Below are positions 28,379 to 36,970 of a stretch of DNA of 64,000 nt, piece after piece. The DNA is from JAAYAE01 sp963678395. Its GTDB lineage: Bacteria; Bacillota; Negativicutes; Acidaminococcales; Acidaminococcaceae. The DNA lies in the NCBI GenBank assembly GCA_963678395.1, contig OY782827.1:1922001-1986000 (forward strand). The letters run 5' to 3'. The notes beneath the pieces were generated by a model. It had not been told where the DNA came from. It did no database searches and was given only the letters and a program-made list of their open reading frames with translations. The position numbers and the translations under genes are program-made. Within the stretch, counting starts at the first letter, position 1; every line of letters starts with the position of its first letter.

Positions 28379-28427
28379 AAAAGCTACAGCCCTTTGACAT
28401 TAAAATGTCAAAGGGCTGTAGCTTTTG
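28379..28427 (-). terminator. Terminator after transporter copy 3
   Basis: Perfect inverted repeat: AAAAGCTACAGCCCTTTGAC on the left arm, its complement on the right, with a short TTAAAA loop. Ends in T-rich sequence on both sides. Confidence 0.88.
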
Positions 28428-28456
28428 CTATTATATTTTATAACCAATTTTCAGTT

Positions 28457-29750
28457 TTATTTACCTGGGAAAAATGGCCAAACTATAGGAATTATAATCA
28501 CAGATACAATGAAAGAAACTATAACCAACCCTGTACCTGCTTTTACATAATCCATGAATTTATAACCACCAGGCCCAAGCACTAATGTATTAGGAGGCGT
28601 GCCTACGGGAGATGCAAATGCACAAGATGCGGCAACAGCAATAGCCATCAAAACAGCTTTAGGAGATGCTCCTAATTGTTTGGAAATGGCAATACCAATC
28701 GGGCACAATAATGCAGCAGAAGCAGTGTTAGACATAAACTGTGTCAAACCACAAGAAAGAATAAACAAAATGGCAGTTACAACCATTGGTGATGGTGATC
28801 CGCCCATAATACCCACAGTCCATTCCGCAATCAACTTACCTGCACCTGTTTTATCCATAGCCGCAGATACAGGCATCATACCTGCAAACAAGAAAATTGT
28901 AACCCAGTCAATTGAAGCATAAGCTTGCTTTTCTGTTAAACAACCTGATAATACGGAAACCATAGCACCCATAATAGCCGCCATTGGCAAAGTTACAATG
29001 CCTTTAAGGCCTATTTTATTGCCAAGAGCCATAACTAAAACAACAACAAGTAAAATAGCCCCTGAAATCCATTGTTTTTTTTACGCTGGCTTCACCGGCT
29101 TCTACTTCTTGCTCAATTTCTTGCTCAGCATCAAGCTCAACCTTTGGCAACAAATATTTACCAACAAACATCATATAAAGAATGCCGGCAATAGTCAAAG
29201 GAACACCAACCCATGCATATTCAAAGAAACCAAAAGTATTTGTGTACCCAGCTGCTTGCAAAGCTCCGTTAGCAATAATATTTGGTGGTGTACCAACCAT
29301 AGTGATAATACCACCTAATCCGCAAGCAAATGCCAAAGGCATTAACTGACGAGATGCTGGAATCTTTGCTGCTGAGCATATGCCCAAAACAACAGGAAGT
29401 AAGCAAGCTGCAGTCCCTGTATTAGATAATACTGCGGATAACAAAGCTCCAACCAACATGATACCAAACATCAAACTATTTTCACTAGTACCTGAAAGCT
29501 TAACAACAACACCGCCTACTTTTTGTGCTAAACCAGTATAAAACATAGCAGCACCTACAACAAACATACCTGCGAACAATACTACCGTGGAATTAGATAA
29601 CCCTGAAAAAACTGCTTTAACGGGTATGAAACCCAAAATACCGCAGGCTATTGCTCCGGACATGGCAGTGATAGCCAAAGGAATGAGTTCGGTAACAAAT
29701 AATAGTGCAATTACTATAAGTAAAATTAGACATTTAACTGCTTGTGACAT
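28457..29750 (-). pseudogene. SLC13/DASS transporter copy 3, frameshifted at an A8 run
   Basis: The N-terminal 230 residues (29016-29750) and the C-terminal 190 (28457-29032) are each nearly identical to copies 1 and 2 but lie in different frames. The break is at coding-strand A8 (plus-strand T8, 29075-29082). Copies 1 and 4 have an interval shorter by one base there, encoding SVKKQW; this copy reads SVKKTM and soon stops. All motifs (SNT, GTPPN) are otherwise intact. It lies in the cytoplasmic loop between the two repeats, so the first product would be a half-transporter. No mini-delta or beta gene follows. Confidence 0.85.
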
Positions 29751-29810
29751 TAGTGTAAATCCTCCTTTTAATTACGGGTTCACCCGTTAATGTAGAATTA
29801 AGTAAAAATA

Positions 29811-29849
29811 ACGGCGGACTATCGACAAGTTATGTCGACAATCCGCCGT
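29811..29849 (-). terminator. Terminator after transporter copy 4
   Basis: Stem ACGGCGGA...TCCGCCGT with inner GTCGACATAACTTGTCGA pairing, followed by TATTTTTAC on the minus strand. Confidence 0.75.
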
Positions 29850-29884
29850 CATAAATATTAAGTTTGTGAATCAAAAAATAAGTA

Positions 29885-31185
29885 TTATTTCCCTGGGAAG
29901 AAAGGCCAAACTATAGGAATTATAATCAATGATACAATGATACAATGAAAGAAACTACAACCAAACCTGTACCTGCTTTTACATAGTCCATAAATTTATA
30001 ACCGCCAGGCCCTAATACTAAAGTGTTAGGAGGCGTGCCAACAGGAGATGCAAATGCGCAAGATGCGGCAACAGCGATTGCCATCAAAACTGCTTTAGGA
30101 GATGCTCCTAGTTGTTTAGAAATTGCTACGCCTATCGGACACAATAGCGCTGCAGATGCTGTGTTAGACATAAATTGTGTAAGTCCACAAGAAATGATAA
30201 ACAAAACTGCAGTCACAATAAGAGGTGAAGGAGAACCACCCATAATACCCACAGCCCAACCAGCAATTAATTTGCCAGCACCTGTTTTATCCATGGCGGA
30301 CGAAACAGGCATCATACCTGCGAACAAAAAGATCGTAACCCAGTCAATTGAAGCATAAGCTTGCTTTTCTGTTAAACAACCTGTTAACACAGAAACCATA
30401 GCGCCCACAATAGCCGCCATTTCCAAAGTTACAACACCTTTAAGGCCTATCTTATTTCCAAACGCCATAACAAAGACAACTACTAACAAAATAAGACCGG
30501 AAATCCATTGTTTTTTAACGCTACTTTCAGTAGCTTCCACTTCTTGCTCAATCTCTTGATCAGCATCAAGTTCAACTTTCGGCAATAAATGTTTGCCAAT
30601 AAACAACATATAAAGAATGCCGGCAATAGTCAAAGGAATACCAATCCAAGCATATTCGAAGAAACCAAATGTATCTTTGAAACCAGCTGCTTGCAAAGCA
30701 CCATTAGCAATAATATTTGGAGGTGTACCAACCATAGTAATGATACCACCTAATCCGAAAGCAAAAGCCAAAGGCATTAACTGGCGAGAGGCTGGAATCT
30801 TAGCAGCGGCACAGATACCCAAAACAACAGGAAGCAGACAAGCTGCAGTACCGGTGTTAGATAATACAGAAGAAAGCAAAGCACCAACTAGCATAATTCC
30901 AAACATTAAGCTGTTTTCACTAGTTCCGGAAAGTTTAACAACTACATTACCAACTTTTTGTGCAAGGCCGGTATAAAACATTGCGGCACCTACAACAAAC
31001 ATACCTGCAAATAATACTACTGTAGAATTAGACAAACCTGAGAATACTGCTTTTACGGGAATAAATCCCAAAATACCGCAGGCTACTGCACCACTCATGG
31101 CGGTAATGGCCAAAGGAATAAATTCGGTAACAAATAACAACGCTATAACTATTAATAACATTAAACATTTAACTGCTTGTGACAT
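29885..31185 (-). pseudogene. SLC13/DASS transporter copy 4, frameshifted near the C-terminus
   Basis: The frame is like copies 1 and 2 up to VVVSFIVSL, then leaves frame and stops at 29926. An 8-bp tandem duplication (ATGATACA at 29929-29936 and 29937-29944) causes the shift; without it the usual ending IIIPIVWPFFPGK to the TAA at 29885 is restored. Only the last membrane segment is altered, so the product (419 residues) may retain some function. One Cys of the other copies is Phe here (AFAFGLGG). Part of the 3' half is identical to copy 2. It lies downstream of the mmd operon terminator with its own ribosome site. Confidence 0.85.
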
Positions 31186-31329
31186 AAATTCTTCCTCCTT
31201 TTTTTGTAAAACACTTACAAAAATATAAGGTTGAATTAACCAGAGGATCCTGCAGCGACTATGTAGTTAATATAAACAATGTATTCTTTTGTATGTACAA
31301 AACCCTCCAATTAATGGAACCAGGGCAAT

Positions 31330-31371
31330 TGAGGGCACTTTTTGGTGAAAAACACCAAAAAGTGCCCTCAA
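31330..31371 (-). terminator. Terminator of the mmd operon
   Basis: Perfect repeat TTGAGGGCACTTTTTGGTG / CACCAAAAAGTGCCCTCAA around AAAAA, 20 bases after the beta-subunit stop. Confidence 0.85.
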
Positions 31372-31392
31372 CATACATTAATTTAGAGCGAA

Positions 31393-32526
31393 TTATTTAC
31401 CTGCAGGTCCGATCATGGCAAGCATAGTACCAGCTGCCACAGCAGTACCAATTACACCTGCAACATTAGGTCCCATAGCATGCATTAATAAGAAGTTACT
31501 TGGGTTAGCCTTTTGACCAACCACCTGTGATACACGTGCGGCCATAGGTACTGCCGATACACCAGCTGAACCTATGAGAGGATTTGTCTTGCCTCCATCA
31601 GCCCAGCACATTAATTTACCAAAGATTACACCGGCCGCCGTACCTGCCATAAAGGCAACCAGTCCGAGACAAATAATTAAAATTGTTTGATAAGTCAAGA
31701 AACTCTCGGCTTTCATGGTAAGGCCAGTACCGGTTGCTAACATGATGGTAACAATATTCATCAAAGCATTTTGCGCCGTGTCAGACAAACGTCCTAAGCA
31801 ACCAGCTTCAGTAAATAAATTACCTAACATTAACATACCAATCAAAGAACAAACCGGTGGTAATAACAAGGAGATGAAAATGGTAGTTACAACTGGGAAT
31901 ACAACTTTCTCGAAATGAGAAACTGTACGCAATTGCGCCATTTTTATTTTACGGTCTTCTACTGTTGTGAACAACTTCATAATAGGAGGTTGAATCAACG
32001 GAACCAAAGATATGTACGAATACGCAGCAACAGCAATCGCACCCAATAACTGCGGAGCCATTTTTGCAGCTAGATAAATAGCCGTAGGGCCATCAGCACC
32101 GCCGATAATACCGATAGCAGCTGACTCTTACACTGTGAAGCCTAATAACATAGCTCCTAGCAAAGAAATAAAAACACCAGCTTGTGCTGCAGCACCTAAA
32201 AGCAAGGTTTTAGGATTAGCAATAAGCGGTCCAAAGTCAGTCATAGCACCAACACCCATGAAAATCAATGGTGGGAAAATTTCATTATTGATACCATAAA
32301 GAATTACCTGCATTACGCCAGGATCGGTTTCAAAACCGGTCTTTGGAACGTTAGCAAGGATACAACCAAAAGCAATTGGAGATAAAAGCAAAGGCTCAAA
32401 ACCTTTTACAACAGCAAGATAAAGCAAAATGATACCAACAAGCATCATAATAGCATTACCACTGGTAAAAGCTACGAAGCCACTATCATTCCAAACGGAC
32501 AGTAAAGCAACGACAAAAGCATCCAT
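31393..32526 (-). pseudogene. mmdB: Methylmalonyl-CoA decarboxylase beta subunit of the mmd operon, with in-frame stop
   Basis: Full-length beta-subunit gene whose codon 133 is TAA (32128-32130) where both other copies have CAA (FTVQE). Everything after it, including the Na+-site residues of GGADGPT and [17 protein letters not shown], would be lost or need restart at an internal ATG (32061). From about 31439 to 32136 the DNA equals copy 1 (21101-21798) except for two plus-strand G to A changes, one being the stop itself; upstream and downstream of that tract the copies clearly diverge. It is the last gene after mmdA-mmdD-mmdC. Either real inactivation compensated by the cassette copies, or a consensus or assembly error. 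Confidence 0.85.
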
Positions 32527-32602
32527 TTAATAGCCTCCTAAATTTTCAATATGGAGAAAGCCTTGCAAGCAAAGCTCTCATGATATTATATGATACGTAA
32601 CT

Positions 32603-32644
32603 GATATATATGGGGCCACCGGTAGTAGGCCCCATATATATATA
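32603..32644 (-). other. Strong GC/AT hairpin between mmdC and mmdB
   Basis: TATATATGGGGCC / GGCCCCATATATA around a 10-base loop, beginning right after the mmdC stop. It lacks a T-run, so it is more likely an mRNA-stabilising or processing hairpin than a terminator; it could set different levels of MmdB and MmdADC. Confidence 0.6.
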
Positions 32645-33022
32645 TTACATTACGATCATTGCGTCGCCGGTAGCAACATTTTGTCCTGCAGTAACACGTA
32701 CTTCAGAAACTGTACCATCAGCAGGAGCCATAATTTCATTTTGCATTTTCATAGCTTCTAGAATCATTAGAACGTCGCCGGATTTAACAGCATCGCCAGC
32801 CTTGCAGTTAACTGATAATACTTTACCTGGCATTGGAGCAGAGATAACTTCTGCACCAGCAGCAACAGGAGCAGCAACACCAGCAGCAACACCAGCAGCA
32901 ACACCAGCAGCAACACCAGCAGCAACACCAGCAGCAACAGGAGCGGAACTTACAGCGCCACCAACTTCTTCAACTTCTACTTCATAAGCAGAACCATTAA
33001 CAGTAATGTTAAACTTTTTCAT
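32645..33022 (-). CDS. mmdC: Methylmalonyl-CoA decarboxylase biotin carrier subunit (gamma)
   Basis: Carries the biotin that shuttles CO2 from MmdA to the membrane beta subunit. 125 residues: a short N-terminal segment (MKKFNITVNGSAYEVEVEE), a flexible Ala/Val/Gly/Pro linker (about 32-58) made of repeated AAGV units, and a biotinyl domain with the attachment motif EAMKMQNE (Lys near residue 91). The linker is encoded by a 12-bp tandem repeat, a place for in-frame length changes. It lies between mmdD and mmdB. Confidence 0.95.
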   Translation of the reverse strand: MKKFNITVNGSAYEVEVEEVGGAVSSAPVAAGVAAGVAAGVAAGVAAGVAAPVAAGAEVISAPMPGKVLSVNCKAGDAVKSGDVLMILEAMKMQNEIMAPADGTVSEVRVTAGQNVATGDAMIVM

Positions 33023-33057
33023 GGATAAAAATCCCCCTTAATTCTCGTTATTTTATA

Positions 33058-33399
33058 TTAAAAATATTCCTTACGTGCACTCATAACTTCTTCACGAGCG
33101 TTAACAGTCCAACCCGGAGAAGATATACGACGAATGCAGGCTACTTGTTCTGCAGAACAACCACAAGCGGCAACCGCAGCTGCGATAACTGCGATTATTT
33201 CTGCATCATCCGTCTTAGCAATAACAGGTGCTGCTACAGAAGGAGCAGATACTGCTACCTTAGCTGCAGGTTTTTTTTTAGCCGTAGGGTCACAAGCTTT
33301 GATGATGTACATAACTATACCCAAAACAATCAATACACCAAACACGATTGTCATGTTGATTATTGCAATCAACCAAGGGTTAGTGGTAACTGGTCCCAT
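33058..33399 (-). CDS. mmdD: Methylmalonyl-CoA decarboxylase delta subunit
   Basis: Membrane anchor that joins the catalytic and channel subunits, 113 residues. One N-terminal helix (TNPWLIAIINMTIVFGVLI, about 6-24 and on), an Ala/Pro/Lys linker and a C-terminal domain (ISSPGWTVNAREEVMSARKE) typical of OadG/MmdD. Two mini-delta genes in the cassettes repeat just its first third. The gene is 50 bases after mmdA and 35 before mmdC. Confidence 0.9.
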   Translation of the reverse strand: MGPVTTNPWLIAIINMTIVFGVLIVLGIVMYIIKACDPTAKKKPAAKVAVSAPSVAAPVIAKTDDAEIIAVIAAAVAACGCSAEQVACIRRISSPGWTVNAREEVMSARKEYF

Positions 33400-33448
33400 T
33401 TAATTCACCTCTTGTTCTAAATTTTAAAACTTTTACATAATGTTTGAA

Positions 33449-34975
33449 TTATAGCGGAATATTACCATGACGTTTTGCTGGGCGACTTTCGCGTTTGGAT
33501 TCTAACATTTGCAAAGCATTGATAATGGTGGGACGAGAGTTTTTAGGTTCAATAACTATGTCAACCATACCACGAATTGCAGCTTGGTAAGGAGTTGCAA
33601 AGTTTTCAATGTACTCAGCAGTCTTTTCTGCAACATTAGGATCTTTACGGAATATAACGTTAGCAGCACCTGCAGGCCCCATAACAGCGATTTCAGCAGT
33701 CGGCCAAGCAATAACTTGATCAGCGCCCAAATCTTGAGAGCACATTGCCAAATAAGAACCACCGTAAGCTTTACGAGTAACCAAGGTAATCTTAGGAACT
33801 GTAGCTTCGGAGTAAGCATAAAGCATTTTAGCACCGTGACGGATGATACCGCCATATTCTTGGTTCGTGCCAGGTAAGAAACCAGGTACATCAACAAGAT
33901 TTAATAGAGGGATATTGAAAGCATCACAGAAACGAATGAAACGAGCTGATTTATCAGAAGCATTGATATCCAAGCAACCAGCCATTACTTTAGGTTGGTT
34001 AGCAATAATACCAACAGTAGAGCCGTCCATACGTGCGAAACAAGTAATTATGTTGGTAGCAAAGTATTTTTGAGATTCATAGTACTCACCATTATCCACA
34101 ATACTCTTAATAACATCATACATGTCATATGCTTGGTTAGCGTTATCAGGAAGCAAAGTGTTTAGAGCGTCATCAGTTCTCATCGGATCATCACCAGTTT
34201 CAACTACAGGAGCTGACTCCATGTTGTTGGAAGGCAAGAAACTTAAAAGATAGCGAATTTGAGTTAAGCAATCTTCGTCATTTTCAGCTGCAAAATGAGC
34301 AACACCGGATTTGGAGTTGTGAGTCATAGCGCCGCCCAATGCTTCTTGGGTTACTTCTTCACCAGTTACAGACTTAACAACAGCCGGTCCGGTAATGAAC
34401 ATTTTAGCAGTATTCTTTACCATGTAGATGAAGTCAGTTATAGCTGGAGAATAAACTGCACCGCCGGCAGAAGGTCCCATTATTGCAGAAATCTGAGGAA
34501 CAACACCGGAAGCAATTGTGTTTTCGAAGAAGATTTTACCATAGCCAGCAAGAGCATCAATAGCTTCTTGAATACGAGCACCACCGGAATCATTCAAGCC
34601 AATGCATGGAGCTCCCATTTTTAAGGACAAGCGTTGAACCTTAACAATTTTGCCGGCATGCATTTCACCAAGAGATCCGCCTTCAACAGTAAAATCTTGT
34701 GCGAATACATAAACCAAACGGCCATCAACAGTACCATAACCAGTTGTTACACCCTCACCAGGAAGTTGTTTCTTTTCTTGGCCAAAGTTTGTGCAACGAT
34801 GTTGCACGAAGCGATCCAATTCCACGAAGCTACCTTCATCAAGAAGGCAAGCAATTCTTTCGCGGGCAGTCATTTTGCCGGCATCATGTTGTTTTTTTAC
34901 ACGCGCCTCGCCGCCTGCAGCCATAATCACTTCTGACTTTTTGAGCATTTTCTCAATTTTTTCTTGAGTAGACAA
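33449..34975 (-). CDS. mmdA: Methylmalonyl-CoA decarboxylase alpha subunit (carboxyltransferase)
   Basis: Transfers the carboxyl group of (S)-methylmalonyl-CoA to biotin, giving propionyl-CoA. 508 residues, two crotonase-like halves. Conserved parts: TARERIACLLDEGSF, GLNDSGGARIQEA with IMGPSAGGAVYSPAITDF (oxyanion-hole Gly stretch), and in the second half LVDVPGFLPG, RKAYGGSYLAM and AVMGPAGAANVIFRK. The end SKRESRPAKRHGNIPL is classic for propionyl/methylmalonyl-CoA carboxyltransferases. It is the only alpha gene in the window, so the three beta copies would share it. Upstream is the epimerase gene. Confidence 0.95.
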   Translation of the reverse strand: MSTQEKIEKMLKKSEVIMAAGGEARVKKQHDAGKMTARERIACLLDEGSFVELDRFVQHRCTNFGQEKKQLPGEGVTTGYGTVDGRLVYVFAQDFTVEGGSLGEMHAGKIVKVQRLSLKMGAPCIGLNDSGGARIQEAIDALAGYGKIFFENTIASGVVPQISAIMGPSAGGAVYSPAITDFIYMVKNTAKMFITGPAVVKSVTGEEVTQEALGGAMTHNSKSGVAHFAAENDEDCLTQIRYLLSFLPSNNMESAPVVETGDDPMRTDDALNTLLPDNANQAYDMYDVIKSIVDNGEYYESQKYFATNIITCFARMDGSTVGIIANQPKVMAGCLDINASDKSARFIRFCDAFNIPLLNLVDVPGFLPGTNQEYGGIIRHGAKMLYAYSEATVPKITLVTRKAYGGSYLAMCSQDLGADQVIAWPTAEIAVMGPAGAANVIFRKDPNVAEKTAEYIENFATPYQAAIRGMVDIVIEPKNSRPTIINALQMLESKRESRPAKRHGNIPL

Positions 34976-35079
34976 ATTCTTACACCTCCATCATTATTGG
35001 GGAGAACTAATTTATTCACACCACTAGTGGGTGTAGACATAAGTTAATCTCGACTGAGACATTTTGCCTTGCCAACCAA

Positions 35080-35490
35080 TTATTTTTTAGCTGGTGCGCA
35101 AAGTTCTAACAAAATACCAGTAGATTTAGGATGAACAAAAGCAATATCCATTCCGCCAGCACCACCACGTGGAGCTTTGTCAATCATTATGCCACCACGA
35201 GCTTGTACATCAGCAATAGCAGCGTTAATATCATCAACACGCATTGCCAAATGTTGAATACCTTGTCCATTTTTTTCAATGTATTTAGCGATAGCACTTT
35301 CAGGAGAGGTAGCAACTAACAACTCTAACAAAGTCTCGCCACAAGGAATAAACACTGTTTTTACATGTTGTTCTTCTACTGTTTCTTCACCGGTGCAGCT
35401 AAGACCGAGAACTTCAGTATAAAACTTCTTGGATTTATCCAAGTCTTTGCAGGCAATGCCTACATGATCAACACAAATTACTTTAAACAT
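35080..35490 (-). CDS. mce: Methylmalonyl-CoA epimerase
   Basis: Interconverts (R)- and (S)-methylmalonyl-CoA between mutase and decarboxylase. 136 residues of the VOC (glyoxalase/bleomycin) fold, metal-dependent. Opening VDHVGIACKDLDKSKKFYTEVLGL supplies the first metal His; GIQHLAMRVDDINAAI the second; LLELCAP the Glu near the end. Length is typical. It stands between meaB and mmdA in a pathway operon. Confidence 0.95.
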   Translation of the reverse strand: MFKVICVDHVGIACKDLDKSKKFYTEVLGLSCTGEETVEEQHVKTVFIPCGETLLELLVATSPESAIAKYIEKNGQGIQHLAMRVDDINAAIADVQARGGIMIDKAPRGGAGGMDIAFVHPKSTGILLELCAPAKK

Positions 35491-35536
35491 TTTAAATCTC
35501 CTCCTTAATATAATTGCATTACTATATATAATGTTT

Positions 35537-36484
35537 CTATTTCAAAACATTACTAACAATGTCATCTACTACGGAATAAGGATCTGTTTTTCTTTTTTGC
35601 AAGTCAAGAATGGTTTCTGCAAACCCCTTTGTAGCAACTATTTTTTCGTCTATATGCCTACTAATACGATCGTTAACCATAGCAACAACCTCTGATTTAA
35701 TACGAGCTTGCCGAACAGTTTCCAATTCTCCTGATTCTTCGAGGTATTTTCTATGTTCTGCAATAGCATCAACAACTTCAGTGATTCCTTCATCCCTACT
35801 AGCTATTGTTCGATTTATTGGTGGACGCCAAGCAACATCTTCTTGATTAAGCTCAAGCATCATTTCAATTTCAATATTTAATTTATCGACGCCTTCACGA
35901 TCAGCTTTATTGATAGTAAATAAATCACCTATCTCTAAAATACCTGCTTTTATTGCCTGAATATCATCACCAAGACCAGGAACCACAACAACCATTGTTG
36001 TATCTGCGGTTTTAATAATATCTACTTCCGATTGTCCTACCCCTACAGTTTCAATAATAATGATATCCATGCCATAAGCATCCATCAATTTTACTGCATC
36101 ACCCGTCTTTTGAGACAAACCACCTAAGTTTCCTCTAGTAGCCATACTACGAACGAAAATACCTTCATCGGCAATAAGATCTAACATTCTTATACGATCA
36201 CCAAGAATGGCACCGCCGGAATACGGACTAGTTGGGTCAATAGCGACAATGCCCACAGTTTTATTACGTCTTCGATATTCCTTGGCCAGTTTATCCGTTA
36301 ATGTACTTTTACCTGCGCCGGGTGGTCCAGTAATACCAATGACGTAAGCATTGCCTGTATGGGGATAAATCTTTTTCATTATTTCAACGGCATCGTTATG
36401 TTCATTTTCTATGGCTGTTATAGCCTTAGACAGGGCCAAGCGAGAACCGTTCAAAACTCCTTCAGCTATATCCACTGCATGCAC
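35537..36484 (-). CDS. meaB: MeaB/ArgK-type GTPase chaperone of methylmalonyl-CoA mutase
   Basis: G3E-family GTPase that protects and reloads the B12 cofactor of the mutase. 315 residues. Walker A GPPGAGKSTL (near residue 53), Walker B/switch ETVGVGQSEVDI, base motif NKAD, plus the GGAILGDRIRM segment typical of MeaB. It lies just after the small mutase subunit gene. The older name, LAO/AO transport ATPase, is not supported by the context. Confidence 0.95.
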   Translation of the reverse strand: MHAVDIAEGVLNGSRLALSKAITAIENEHNDAVEIMKKIYPHTGNAYVIGITGPPGAGKSTLTDKLAKEYRRRNKTVGIVAIDPTSPYSGGAILGDRIRMLDLIADEGIFVRSMATRGNLGGLSQKTGDAVKLMDAYGMDIIIIETVGVGQSEVDIIKTADTTMVVVVPGLGDDIQAIKAGILEIGDLFTINKADREGVDKLNIEIEMMLELNQEDVAWRPPINRTIASRDEGITEVVDAIAEHRKYLEESGELETVRQARIKSEVVAMVNDRISRHIDEKIVATKGFAETILDLQKRKTDPYSVVDDIVSNVLK

Positions 36485-36551
36485 CGCCTTATAGGTTTTT
36501 AATACATAGTGCTAACCGAGACAAGCTCGGCTAGCAACAATGTAAAAACTT

Positions 36552-36941
36552 TTATTTAACGTTTTCGTTAATAAATTTAACGATATCAGTAGTAGGTGTG
36601 CCAGGAGTAAATACTGCAGCAATGCCAGCAGCCTTCAAGCCAGGAATATCGCTTTCAGGAATAACGCCGCCACCAATTACCATTACATCTGTCATGCCTT
36701 TAGCTTTTAATAATTCTACAACCTTAGGGAACAAAGTGTTATGAGCGCCGGAAAGCAAGCTCAAAGCAACAATATTAACATCCTCTTGTAGTGCAGCCTC
36801 AGCAATTTGTTCCGGAGTCAAACGGATACCGGTATAAATTACTTCAAAACCTGCATCGCGCAATGCGCGAGCAACTACTTTAGCGCCACGATCATGTCCA
36901 TCAAGACCTGGTTTTGCTACTAAAATTCTAACTTTTGCCAT
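36552..36941 (-). CDS. mcmA2: Methylmalonyl-CoA mutase B12-binding (small) subunit
   Basis: Stand-alone cobalamin domain, 129 residues. The base-off B12 signature DxHxxG is seen as [16 protein letters not shown], followed by [13 protein letters not shown] and the [11 protein letters not shown] ribose/tail loop. It pairs with the 549-residue catalytic subunit encoded 30 bases upstream; this split form is usual in archaea and many Firmicutes. Confidence 0.96.
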   Translation of the reverse strand: MAKVRILVAKPGLDGHDRGAKVVARALRDAGFEVIYTGIRLTPEQIAEAALQEDVNIVALSLLSGAHNTLFPKVVELLKAKGMTDVMVIGGGVIPESDIPGLKAAGIAAVFTPGTPTTDIVKFINENVK

Positions 36942-36970
36942 TTTATCTTTCCTCCTATTATCACTTTAAA

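Noticed and set aside
32870..32945. Short tandem repeat as a CRISPR-like array
   Set aside because: The 12-base units have no spacers and encode the Ala/Val/Gly linker of MmdC in frame.
32610..32987. Plus-strand open frame with Ala/Thr/Pro repeats
   Set aside because: It is the antisense of the mmdC linker repeat; the real gene is on the minus strand with a biotin motif.
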